A DNA stretch of 6,179 bases from Lachnospiraceae bacterium. Its GTDB lineage: Bacteria; Bacillota_A; Clostridia; Lachnospirales; Lachnospiraceae. The stretch lies in NCBI GenBank assembly GCA_003446335.1, contig DMAZ01000116.1:1-6179 (forward strand), in the 5' to 3' direction. Position 1 is the first letter of the stretch, and every line of letters starts with the position of its first letter. The position numbers and the translations under genes were made by a program. Of this stretch, positions 1 through 6,179 are shown piece after piece. Under the pieces are notes generated by a model. The model had not been told where the DNA came from and made no database searches. It saw only the letters and a program-made list of their open reading frames with translations.

Positions 1-3000
1 GATCTTTCTCGGACTTGCGTCGCCGCTCTTTTTCTGCTGTTTTCTGACCCTGATGGCAGCGAGAAGAGAACGCACCCTGATCCTCGCTGCACCGAGGTTA
101 TTGACTTCATCAATTTTAAGGCAGGTATAAATCTTTCCGCTCTGAGAAAGTATTTCCTGTACCTCATCCGTTGTGACCGCGTCCAGACCGCAGCCGAAAG
201 AATTCAGCTGGATGATATCCAGATTCTCTGTCGTTTTGACGTAGTTGGCGGCGGCATAAAGCCTGGTATGATACATCCACTGGTCATTTACCCTGATCGG
301 TCTCTCGATCGACGCCAGATGGGAGATGGAATCCTCGGACAGGACTGCCATTCCGTAGGAATTGATCAGTTCCGGTATGCCATGATTGATTTCCGGGTCA
401 ATGTGATACGGTCTGCCCGCCAGGACAATCCCGTGTCTGCCCGTATCTTTCAGGTATTTTAAGGTCTCCTCGCCTTTTCTGCGAATGTCTTTACGGCTGT
501 GGAGCAGTTCTTTCCAGGCTGCCGAACCGGCCGCTTTGACTTCGGATTTCGGAATATCACTGAAGATATCCACAAGACGGTCGACGAGTATTTTTTCGTT
601 CGTAAATGCAAGGAACGGATTCAGGAAGCGAATCTCCGGGTTCTTCAGCTCCTCCACATTGTTTTTGATATTCTCAGCATATGAAGTGACAATCGGGCAA
701 TTATAGTGATTGACAGCTTCCTTGAACTCATTTCGCTCATAGGGAACACACGGATAGAATATAAATTTGATCCCCTGCCTGAGCAGCCAGCTGACGTGGC
801 CATGGGCAAGCTTTGCCGGATAGCATTCCGACTCGCTGGGAATGGATTCGATTCCGAGCTCGTATATTTTTCTGCTGGAAGTGGGAGAGAGGACGACCTC
901 ATACCCCAGATTCGTAAAGAATGTGTACCAGAACGGATAGTTCTCGAACATATTCAGGACTCTCGGGATACCTACTTTTCCCCGCGGAGCATCTTTTAAC
1001 GGTTCGTAACCGAAAATTCTCTGATACTTGTATTCATAGAGGTTCGGCAGATTGTCCTTGTTTTTCTTCATGCCGATGCCTTTTTCGCAGCGATTGCCGG
1101 AAATAAAACGTCTTCCGCCTGAGAATTTATTGATTGTCAGACGACAGTTGTTCGTACAACCATGGCATCTTCCCATCGATGTTTTGTACGTGAAAGCGTT
1201 GATATCATCGATCGAGAGCATGGAAGATTTCTTTCCTTCAACAGCCCGTTCTCTGGCGATCAGGGCAGCACCGAACGCACCCATGATACCGGCAATATCG
1301 GGACGGATGACATGGCAGTCGGCTATCCGCTCGAAACTGCGGAGGACCGCATCGTTATAGAAGGTACCTCCCTGAACAACGATGTTTTTGCCAAGCTCCG
1401 ACGCGTCGGATACCTTGATGACCTTATACAGCGCATTCTTGATGACAGAGTATGCGAGACCGGCGGAAATATCGGCTACCGTAGCACCTTCTTTCTGGGC
1501 CTGCTTTACCTTGGAATTCATGAAAACGGTACAGCGGGTGCCAAGGTCAATGGGATGTTCGGCAAAAAGGGCTGCCTTTGCAAAATCCTGGACCGAGTAA
1601 TTAAGCGTTTTCGCAAAATTCTCGATAAAGGACCCGCAGCCGGATGAGCATGCCTCATTCAGCATGACATCATCGACGGCATGATCCTTGATCCGGATAC
1701 ACTTCATATCCTGTCCGCCGATATCGAGAATACAGTCCACATTGGGATCAAAGAAAGAGGCAGCATAATAATGAGAAATAGTCTCGACCTCTCCTTCGTC
1801 CAGCATTAAGGCGGATTTTATCAGAGCTTCTCCGTAGCCGGTAGAACAGGACCCTGCGATTTCCACGCCTCTCGGCATATGAGAATAGATTTCCTTTATG
1901 GCATCAATGGATGTCTGCAGAGGATTGCTGTGATTGCTGTCGTACGTAGAATAGAGAAGCTTGCCGTCTTCAGAGATAAGCGCAGTCTTGGTCGTCGTAC
2001 TTCCGGCATCGATTCCGAGGTAAGCTTTTCCGCGATAGGAAGCAAGAATGCCTTTTTCGACCTGATATCGATCCTGACGGGCCTTGAAGACAGCGTAATC
2101 ATCCTCGCTCTTAAAGAGAGGGTCCAGACGTGAAACTTCGAATTCCATGCGGATGCCGCTTTTCAGCTTGCCGGAAAGAGCACTGAGCGTGGTCTTTTCC
2201 ATGCCTTCCACATAGGGGATCTCCGCCGTCTTGGCCTCGGATCTCGCAGCGTTGACAGCCTCAAAAGCGGCACCCTGAGCGGCGAACAGGTGGGAGTTCT
2301 CCGGTATGAGTGTATGCTCATCATCGAGCCTTAAGGTCTCAATGAAACGGGCTCTCAGCTGATCCAGGAAATGCAGGGGACCGCCGAGGAAAGCGACATG
2401 GCCCCGGATCGGTTTTCCGCATGCCAGTCCGGAAATCGTCTGATTGACAACAGCCTGAAAAATGGATGCTGACAGATCTTCTCTTGTCGCGCCCTCATTG
2501 ATCAGAGGCTGGATATCCGTTTTGGCAAAGACCCCGCATCTTGCGGCGATCGGATAGAGCGAATGATATTCTCTGGCGTATTCATTGAGGCCGGATGCAT
2601 CTGTCTGAAGCAGATCTGCCATCTGATCGATGAAAGAGCCTGTGCCTCCGGCACAGATACCGTTCATTCGCTGCTCAATATTTCCCTTTTCGAAATATAT
2701 GATCTTGGCATCCTCGCCGCCGAGCTCGATCGCAACATCAGTTTTCGGGCATCTTATCTTCAGACAAGTGGAGACGGCGATGACTTCCTGTACGAACGGA
2801 ACAGCCAGATGCTTTGCAAGCGTGAGACCGCCGGATCCGGTAATGGCCGGTGAGACCTCAAGATCACCAAGTTCCCGGCATGCTTCTTCGATCAGTCTGC
2901 AGCAGGTGTCCTGTATTTCAGCATAATGTCTCTGATAGTCAGAGAACAGAAGATTCTTATCCTCGTCGAGGACAGCGATCTTTACCGTTGTGGACCCTAT

Positions 3001-3033
3001 ATCTATGCCAAGTGTGTAGTGTCTATTGTTCAT
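1..3033 (-). CDS. Large fused 2-hydroxyacyl-CoA dehydratase activase-like protein (BadF/BadG/BcrA/HgdC ATPase family), 3' end outside window
   Basis: An open frame of 1011 codons begins at ATG 3033 and runs off the left edge. Domain 1 (about residues 7-260) is an ASKHA-fold ATPase: phosphate motif DIGSTTVK (11-18), ITGSGG (64-69), ELGGEDAK (103-110), Cys127 in CAGGTGSF and Cys166 in RCGVF. Domain 2 (about 337-595) repeats it: [10 protein letters not shown] (340-349), STGYG (397-401), DIGGQDMK (437-444), Cys462 in CSSGCGSF and Cys501 in RCTVF. A linker carries C623-xx-C626-xxx-C630 and C649. From about 685 the protein resembles the DUF2229/dehydratase-like part of this family, with Cys737, Cys762, Cys779, [15 protein letters not shown] (873-887) and Cys948. 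Known family role: ATP-driven low-potential electron transfer from a [4Fe-4S] cluster to a dehydratase or related reductase. Such fusions are usually about 1400 residues, so roughly 400 are missing. The start is supported by GAGG six bases upstream. Substrate and partner are unknown; the protein is probably cytoplasmic and oxygen sensitive (inference). Confidence 0.9.
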   Translation of the reverse strand, partial: MNNRHYTLGIDIGSTTVKIAVLDEDKNLLFSDYQRHYAEIQDTCCRLIEEACRELGDLEVSPAITGSGGLTLAKHLAVPFVQEVIAVSTCLKIRCPKTDVAIELGGEDAKIIYFEKGNIEQRMNGICAGGTGSFIDQMADLLQTDASGLNEYAREYHSLYPIAARCGVFAKTDIQPLINEGATREDLSASIFQAVVNQTISGLACGKPIRGHVAFLGGPLHFLDQLRARFIETLRLDDEHTLIPENSHLFAAQGAAFEAVNAARSEAKTAEIPYVEGMEKTTLSALSGKLKSGIRMEFEVSRLDPLFKSEDDYAVFKARQDRYQVEKGILASYRGKAYLGIDAGSTTTKTALISEDGKLLYSTYDSNHSNPLQTSIDAIKEIYSHMPRGVEIAGSCSTGYGEALIKSALMLDEGEVETISHYYAASFFDPNVDCILDIGGQDMKCIRIKDHAVDDVMLNEACSSGCGSFIENFAKTLNYSVQDFAKAALFAEHPIDLGTRCTVFMNSKVKQAQKEGATVADISAGLAYSVIKNALYKVIKVSDASELGKNIVVQGGTFYNDAVLRSFERIADCHVIRPDIAGIMGAFGAALIARERAVEGKKSSMLSIDDINAFTYKTSMGRCHGCTNNCRLTINKFSGGRRFISGNRCEKGIGMKKNKDNLPNLYEYKYQRIFGYEPLKDAPRGKVGIPRVLNMFENYPFWYTFFTNLGYEVVLSPTSSRKIYELGIESIPSESECYPAKLAHGHVSWLLRQGIKFIFYPCVPYERNEFKEAVNHYNCPIVTSYAENIKNNVEELKNPEIRFLNPFLAFTNEKILVDRLVDIFSDIPKSEVKAAGSAAWKELLHSRKDIRRKGEETLKYLKDTGRHGIVLAGRPYHIDPEINHGIPELINSYGMAVLSEDSISHLASIERPIRVNDQWMYHTRLYAAANYVKTTENLDIIQLNSFGCGLDAVTTDEVQEILSQSGKIYTCLKIDEVNNLGAARIRVRSLLAAIRVRKQQKKSGDASPRKI

Positions 3034-3043
3034 ACATGACCTC
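3034..3043 (-). promoter_or_regulatory. Ribosome binding site of the activase-like gene
   Basis: On the minus strand GAGG (plus 3040-3043) lies six bases before the ATG at 3033. An overlapping ATG at 3037 is out of frame and lies only two bases after the GAGG, so the ATG at 3033 is the supported start. Confidence 0.7.
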
Positions 3044-3070
3044 ATTAAACATTCCTTTAGTCAACTAGCA

Positions 3071-3099
3071 ATTATACGTCTTAGATTTTAAAAAGACAA
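3071..3099 (-). promoter_or_regulatory. Predicted sigma-70/sigma-A promoter of the activase-like gene
   Basis: On the minus strand a TTGTCT -35 box (plus 3094-3099) is followed after exactly 17 bases by a perfect TATAAT -10 box (plus 3071-3076). Transcription would start near 3064, giving a leader of about 30 bases. The -35 box lies inside one arm of an inverted repeat, which suggests either regulator binding or coincidence with an upstream hairpin. Confidence 0.6.
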
Positions 3100-3122
3100 G
3101 CCACACTTTGCGGCACTTGTCT
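3094..3122. repeat. Inverted repeat overlapping the -35 box (possible operator or minus-strand terminator)
   Basis: Seven-base arms AGACAAG (3094-3100) and CTTGTCT (3116-3122) are exact reverse complements separated by 15 bases; an inner GCC/GGC pair (3100-3102 with 3112-3114) offers an alternative inner stem. Read on the minus strand, the second arm runs into a five-base T run, so the element could act as a weak terminator for transcription entering from the right. Because the left arm contains the predicted -35 hexamer of the minus-strand gene, an operator role is equally plausible. Nothing in the window identifies a regulator. Confidence 0.45.
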
Positions 3123-3163
3123 AATACAGAAATTTTAATGAATTCTTTATAATAAGGAAATGT

Positions 3164-3192
3164 TTGACGCCTTTCCGTTTTCTTATTATGAT
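3164..3192 (+). promoter_or_regulatory. Predicted sigma-70/sigma-A promoter of tgt
   Basis: A TTGACG -35 box (3164-3169) is followed after exactly 17 bases by a TATGAT -10 box (3187-3192), each five of six matches to consensus. The start point would fall near 3199, leaving a leader of about 25 bases before the tgt ATG. It may also serve yajC, because only a weak hairpin separates the two genes. Confidence 0.7.
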
Positions 3193-3213
3193 AAAGGGAC
3201 AAAATAAATAGTT

Positions 3214-3218
3214 GGGAG
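3214..3218 (+). promoter_or_regulatory. Ribosome binding site deciding the tgt start
   Basis: GGGAG lies five bases before ATG 3224. It would fall inside the coding sequence if the upstream in-frame TTG at 3212 were used, so the ATG is the better start and the protein begins MYEIIKREG. Confidence 0.75.
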
Positions 3219-3223
3219 TAAAT

Positions 3224-4351
3224 ATGTACGAAATAATAAAGCGCGAAGGCCGCGCCAAAAGAGCCAGGCTGACAACGGTCCACGGCGTTATAGAGACCCC
3301 TGTTTTTATGAATGTCGGCACGGTCGCAGCCATCAAAGGCGCAGTATCTTCCCCTGAACTTCACAGTCTGAAAACACAGGTCGAGCTCTGTAATACGTAT
3401 CATCTTCATGTTCGTCCGGGCGATACGATCGTCAGGCAGCTGGGCGGCGTAAGAAAGTTCATGAACTGGGACGGTCCGGTCCTTACTGATTCCGGTGGCT
3501 TTCAGGTCTTTTCTCTGGCAAAACTGCGTAAGATAAAGGAAGAAGGGGTAACATTCCAGTCACATATAGACGGACACCGCATTTTCATGGGACCGGAGGA
3601 GAGCATGCAGATCCAGTCTAATCTGGGATCAACGATCGCCATGGCATTTGACGAATGTCCGAACGCTCTGGCAGAGAGAAAATATGTCGAAGAATCTGTC
3701 GCAAGAACGACCCGGTGGCTGGTCCGGTGCAAGACGGAACTTCAGAGACTGAATTCGCTGCCCGACACGGTAAATCCCCATCAGATGCTCTTCGGTATTA
3801 ATCAGGGCGCTATTTATGACGATATACGCATTCAGCACGCGAAAGATATTTCCGAGCTGGACCTGGACGGATACGCGATCGGCGGTCTGGCTGTCGGAGA
3901 GACGCATGAGCAGATGTACCATGTACTTGATGAAGTCGTTCCGTATCTTCCTTCCGATAAGCCTACATATTTAATGGGAGTCGGAACGCCGGCCAATATA
4001 TTGGAAGGCGTGGAGAGAGGAGTGGACTTCTTCGATTGTGTATACCCGAGCAGGAATGGCCGGCATGGACATGTGTACACAAAGGAAGGACATCTGAATC
4101 TGTTTAATAAGAAATATGAGCTCGATACGAGACCTATTCAGGAAGGGTGCGGCTGCCCTGCGTGTCGAAACCATACAAGGGCTTATATCCGCCATCTTCT
4201 CAAGGCCAATGAGATGCTGGGGATGCGTCTTTGCGTCATGCATAATCTTTATTTTTATAATAATATGATGGAAGAGATCCGGGGAGCGCTCGAGGAAGGC
4301 CGCTTCGGCGAGTATAAGAAACGTACTCTGTCAGGAATGGGAATGCTCTGA
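3224..4351 (+). CDS. tgt: tRNA-guanine(34) transglycosylase (queuine tRNA-ribosyltransferase)
   Basis: The 375-residue protein exchanges guanine at the wobble position 34 of GUN-anticodon tRNAs (Asp, Asn, His, Tyr) for a queuosine precursor, in the cytoplasm. The length is normal for bacterial Tgt, and the TIM-barrel motifs are all present. DSGGFQVF carries Asp89, equivalent to Asp102 of the Zymomonas enzyme. DEC (143-145) and GGLAVGE (220-226) form the base-binding pocket. Asp271 in FFDCVYPSRNGR is the expected covalent nucleophile (Asp280 in Zymomonas). The zinc site is Cys309, Cys311, Cys314 and His340. Cys145 and Val224 match the preQ1-type bacterial pocket rather than the eukaryotic one with glycine, so preQ1 is the likelier substrate, though queuine salvage cannot be excluded. 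An in-frame TTG at 3212 would add four residues but overlaps the ribosome binding site. queA is not adjacent; yajC follows 147 bases downstream. Confidence 0.97.
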   Translation: MYEIIKREGRAKRARLTTVHGVIETPVFMNVGTVAAIKGAVSSPELHSLKTQVELCNTYHLHVRPGDTIVRQLGGVRKFMNWDGPVLTDSGGFQVFSLAKLRKIKEEGVTFQSHIDGHRIFMGPEESMQIQSNLGSTIAMAFDECPNALAERKYVEESVARTTRWLVRCKTELQRLNSLPDTVNPHQMLFGINQGAIYDDIRIQHAKDISELDLDGYAIGGLAVGETHEQMYHVLDEVVPYLPSDKPTYLMGVGTPANILEGVERGVDFFDCVYPSRNGRHGHVYTKEGHLNLFNKKYELDTRPIQEGCGCPACRNHTRAYIRHLLKANEMLGMRLCVMHNLYFYNNMMEEIRGALEEGRFGEYKKRTLSGMGML

Positions 4352-4362
4352 TCGTTCAGGGA

Positions 4363-4386
4363 AGCGCATGTGAATATGCGTTCTTT
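4363..4386 (+). terminator. Weak hairpin after tgt, possible partial terminator
   Basis: Arms 4363-4369 (AGCGCAT) and 4376-4382 (ATGCGTT) can form seven pairs including one G-T wobble around a six-base loop. They are followed by only TCTTT rather than a good T tract. The hairpin sits 11 bases after the tgt stop. Readthrough into yajC is likely. Confidence 0.35.
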
Positions 4387-4411
4387 GGAGATTAAAAATC
4401 AAAGGAAGCAC

Positions 4412-4440
4412 TTGCAGAGGGTATTTAAATTGTGTATTAT
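4412..4440 (+). promoter_or_regulatory. Possible promoter of yajC
   Basis: TTGCAG (4412-4417) and TATTAT (4435-4440) are separated by exactly 17 bases. The -10 box matches five of six consensus bases; the -35 box only three. It would give yajC a leader of about 50 bases and partial independence from the tgt promoter. Confidence 0.4.
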
Positions 4441-4484
4441 GATATCTATGCTGAAGGGAAGCAATGCCTTTCAATATTAAAATC

Positions 4485-4489
4485 GGAGG
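4485..4489 (+). promoter_or_regulatory. Ribosome binding site of yajC
   Basis: GGAGG ends nine bases before ATG 4499, a strong Shine-Dalgarno at acceptable spacing, and fixes the yajC start. Confidence 0.7.
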
Positions 4490-4498
4490 TTTATTAAA

Positions 4499-4822
4499 AT
4501 GTATTCAATTGCGGCAGCAGCAACAGGCGGCATGGGTCTTATGGCAATCTATATGATTGCACTGATTGCTATTTTCTATTTTCTTCTGATTCGTCCGCAG
4601 AGAAAAGAGCAGCAGAGAGTGAGCGCTATGCTCGCGGATCTGGCTGTGGGTGACAGCATTGTGACGACCGGCGGTTTTTACGGCGTTATTCTTGATATCA
4701 CGGATGATGTTGTCATTGTCGAGTTCGGCAATAATAAGAACTGCAGAATTCCGATGAAAAAAGAAGCTATTGCGGAAGTTGAGAAGGCCGATGCTTCCTA
4801 TGATGTTTCTGAAAAGAAATAA
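4499..4822 (+). CDS. yajC: Sec translocase accessory subunit YajC
   Basis: A 107-residue small membrane protein, the usual size for the family. A short glycine- and alanine-rich N-terminus leads into one hydrophobic membrane segment (about residues 12-31). The hallmark RPQRKEQQ (32-39) follows at the cytoplasmic face. The conserved soluble domain has GDSIVTTGGFYGVI (51-64) and a charged C-terminal tail. YajC associates with SecDF and the SecYEG channel and supports protein export; it is usually non-essential. It lies downstream of tgt in the same direction, a very common arrangement, but secD and secF, which often follow, are absent; a strong terminator comes directly after. The assignment rests on the RPQ motif, the topology and the tgt neighbourhood. 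Confidence 0.93.
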   Translation: MYSIAAAATGGMGLMAIYMIALIAIFYFLLIRPQRKEQQRVSAMLADLAVGDSIVTTGGFYGVILDITDDVVIVEFGNNKNCRIPMKKEAIAEVEKADASYDVSEKK

Positions 4823-4838
4823 TTTATAACGTTTACCT

Positions 4839-4874
4839 AAGTGCTGTACAGGTCTGTGCCTGTACAGCACTTTT
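4839..4874 (+). terminator. Strong Rho-independent terminator after yajC
   Basis: A perfect 12-base-pair stem, GTGCTGTACAGG (4841-4852) with CCTGTACAGCAC (4859-4870), encloses a six-base loop and is followed by TTTT. Two flanking A-T pairs extend the stem to 14. It begins 16 bases after the yajC stop and separates tgt-yajC from ilvB. The reverse direction lacks a matching T tract. Confidence 0.88.
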
Positions 4875-4897
4875 GATATGCAACAGTTACAGTTCTA

Positions 4898-4926
4898 TTG
4901 AAAAATATATCGGTTTGCGCTAATAT
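4898..4926 (+). promoter_or_regulatory. Predicted sigma-70/sigma-A promoter of ilvB
   Basis: TTGAAA (4898-4903) and TAATAT (4921-4926) are separated by exactly 17 bases in an AT-rich stretch just after the yajC terminator. Transcription would start near 4933, giving a leader of about 75 bases. No T-box, no attenuator hairpin and no branched-chain-rich leader peptide is visible in that leader. Confidence 0.55.
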
Positions 4927-4988
4927 TGTATTTTAGTTCGGCATAGTACATATTTCGATTTGTATGCCATGCACGAAAAGGCAAGACT

Positions 4989-4995
4989 AAGGAGG
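4989..4995 (+). promoter_or_regulatory. Ribosome binding site of ilvB with long spacing
   Basis: AAGGAGG is a near-perfect Shine-Dalgarno, but 13 bases separate it from ATG 5009, longer than the usual 5-9. An in-frame stop TAA at 4988-4990 rules out any start further upstream, and the only ATG, GTG or TTG in frame nearby is the ATG at 5009. A CTG at 5000 would be four bases away but is a rare start codon. Confidence 0.6.
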
Positions 4996-5008
4996 CTTCC
5001 TGTATTTC

Positions 5009-6179
5009 ATGTTACTGAGCGGTTCAGAAATAGTTATTGAGTGCCTGAAAGAGCAGGGTGTGGATACTATTTTCGGTTATCCGGGCGGGACGATCCTTAA
5101 TATGTATGATGCCCTTTACGCTCATCCGGAAATAAGACACATCCTGACGTCCCACGAGCAGGGGGCAGCACATGCTGCGGACGGATATGCCCGAGCGACC
5201 GGCAGGGTGGGCGTTGTGTGGGCAACATCCGGTCCGGGAGCAACCAACCTTGTCACGGGAATAGCGACTGCTATGCTCGATTCCGTCCCGATTGTCGCTT
5301 TTACGGCCAATGTCGGTGTATCTGTTCTCGGTAAGGATTCTTTTCAGGAGATCGATATTGCCGGTATCGTTATGCCGATCACAAAGTACAGTGTGATCGT
5401 AAAAGATGTAAAAAAGCTCGCGCCTGCAATCAGGAGAGCTTTCAAGATCGCCCGAAGCGGCCGTCCCGGTCCGGTTCTCATAGATATCACGAAAGATGTC
5501 ACGGAAAATATCTGTGAGTTTTTCCCGCAGAAGGCTGAGATGATCGGCCCGCGGACCCACACGATCGGTGGGGATGATATCAGAATAGCTGCGGAAATGA
5601 TCAATAAGGCGGAAAGACCGGTCCTCTTCGTTGGCGGCGGAGCCATCGCTTCCGGTGCACATGATCTGCTTCATACTCTTGCGCACAGAGCAGGCATACC
5701 TGTCTGTGATACATTGATGGGAAAAGGAGCATTTTCCGGTACGGATGATCTTTATCTCGGAATGCTTGGTATGCATGGGACTAAAGCTGCCAACAGATCC
5801 ATGCGTAAATGCGATCTTGTGATCGCGGCCGGTGTACGTTTTTCGGACCGTGATACGGGGGAGACTTCGGCATTTGCCAGGCAGGCAGCAATCGTGCAGT
5901 TCGATGTCGACAGAGCTGAAGTCAATAAGAATGTCATGGTCGATGCGGCCGTTATAGGAGATCTGAATGAGATCCTGAAAAGGCTGCTTCCGCTTATAAA
6001 AGCAAACTCCCATGCGGGATGGCTGGCCTATGTCCGCGAACTCAGAGAAAAGTATCCGCTGAAATACGATGCGTCGACGCTCACAGGACCGTATGTTATT
6101 GAGAAGCTATATGAGATCACCCGTGGAGATGCGATCATCACCACGGATGTCGGACAGCATCAGATGTGGGCGGCTCAGT
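5009..6179 (+). CDS. ilvB: Acetolactate synthase (acetohydroxyacid synthase) large subunit, 3' end outside window
   Basis: The first 390 residues of a thiamine diphosphate enzyme that condenses pyruvate with pyruvate or 2-oxobutyrate, the first common step of valine, leucine and isoleucine synthesis. The N-terminal ThDP pyrimidine-binding domain (about 1-165) has FGYPGG (22-27), the cofactor-activating Glu50 in SHEQGAAHAADGYARATG, TSGPGATN (73-80), DSFQE (110-114, conserved Phe and Gln) and GRPGPVLIDITKDV (151-164). The middle domain (about 188-330) has FVGGGA and RFSDRDTG (277-284), the counterpart of the RFDDR FAD-binding motif of anabolic enzymes, which argues against the FAD-free catabolic AlsS type. 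The C-terminal ThDP domain has just begun at TTDVGQHQMWAAQ. Full length is normally about 550-600 residues, so about a third is missing. A regulatory subunit (ilvN/ilvH) would be expected nearby but is not in view. A paralogous ThDP enzyme is possible but less likely. Confidence 0.93.
   Translation, partial: MLLSGSEIVIECLKEQGVDTIFGYPGGTILNMYDALYAHPEIRHILTSHEQGAAHAADGYARATGRVGVVWATSGPGATNLVTGIATAMLDSVPIVAFTANVGVSVLGKDSFQEIDIAGIVMPITKYSVIVKDVKKLAPAIRRAFKIARSGRPGPVLIDITKDVTENICEFFPQKAEMIGPRTHTIGGDDIRIAAEMINKAERPVLFVGGGAIASGAHDLLHTLAHRAGIPVCDTLMGKGAFSGTDDLYLGMLGMHGTKAANRSMRKCDLVIAAGVRFSDRDTGETSAFARQAAIVQFDVDRAEVNKNVMVDAAVIGDLNEILKRLLPLIKANSHAGWLAYVRELREKYPLKYDASTLTGPYVIEKLYEITRGDAIITTDVGQHQMWAAQ

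Noticed and set aside
1162..1647. A 161-codon plus-strand frame, and other plus-strand frames within 268-3068
   Set aside because: All but the tail of the last frame lie opposite the continuous 1011-codon activase frame, whose motifs are clear throughout; they are complementary-strand shadows. The last frame merely runs on into the promoter region.
3212..3223. TTG start at 3212 extending Tgt by four residues
   Set aside because: The GGGAG ribosome binding site sits inside that extension and is correctly spaced for ATG 3224; MYEIIKREG is also a typical Tgt N-terminus.
3065..3409. A 114-codon minus-strand frame spanning the intergenic region and the start of tgt
   Set aside because: It covers the tgt promoter and the N-terminal coding region in antisense, and its translation has no recognisable domain.
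4383..4404. Small hairpin CTTT/AAAG with GATT/AATC after tgt
   Set aside because: The stem is short, AT-rich and bulged with no T tract, so chance is sufficient explanation.
4927..5008. T-box or other riboswitch in the ilvB leader
   Set aside because: The leader is only about 75 bases, without the T-box consensus sequence or an attenuator hairpin.
4969..5040. A 23-codon frame overlapping the ilvB start, considered as an attenuation leader peptide
   Set aside because: It has no ribosome binding site, no run of Leu, Ile or Val codons, and overlaps the ilvB start rather than preceding a terminator.
5024..6013. A 329-codon open frame on the minus strand opposite ilvB
   Set aside because: It lies entirely antisense to an unmistakable acetolactate synthase frame, its translation shows no family motif and is rich in Arg, His, Ser and Cys as expected for a shadow frame, and no ribosome binding site or promoter supports it.

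Overview
This window holds four protein genes, two of them cut by the window edges. It looks like chromosomal DNA of an anaerobic, low-to-moderate GC Firmicute of the class Clostridia, possibly Lachnospiraceae. The support is strong GGAGG-type ribosome binding sites, TTGACA/TATAAT-like promoters, the tgt-yajC gene pair, and a giant 2-hydroxyacyl-CoA dehydratase activase-like protein, a family typical of strict anaerobes. The family and lineage assignments come from motif recognition, not a database search.

Layout. Positions 1-3033 on the minus strand encode the N-terminal 1011 residues of a large iron-sulfur ATPase of the BadF/BadG/BcrA/HgdC type. It has two tandem ATPase domains, a four-cysteine linker and the beginning of a dehydratase-like region; its 3' end lies beyond position 1. 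A 190-base divergent intergenic region (3034-3223) carries a promoter for each direction and a dyad that overlaps the minus-strand -35 box. On the plus strand follow tgt (3224-4351, tRNA-guanine transglycosylase) and yajC (4499-4822, Sec translocase accessory protein). A strong hairpin terminator (4839-4874) closes this unit. From 5009 to the right edge runs the first 390 codons of the acetolactate synthase large subunit (ilvB type), behind its own predicted promoter.

How the genes relate. tgt and yajC are a common pair in bacteria, although secD/secF, which often follow yajC, are not here. The terminator and separate promoter indicate that ilvB (branched-chain amino acid synthesis) is transcribed independently. 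The activase-like gene is divergent and no dehydratase subunit gene is visible, so its physiological partner cannot be read from this window. No RNA genes, insertion sequences, CRISPR arrays or attachment sites were seen, and no gene-free stretch exceeds 190 bases. The content is mostly ordinary housekeeping. The most interesting part is the fused activase: both ATPase halves keep the cysteine pair that in the homodimeric activators holds a bridging [4Fe-4S] cluster.
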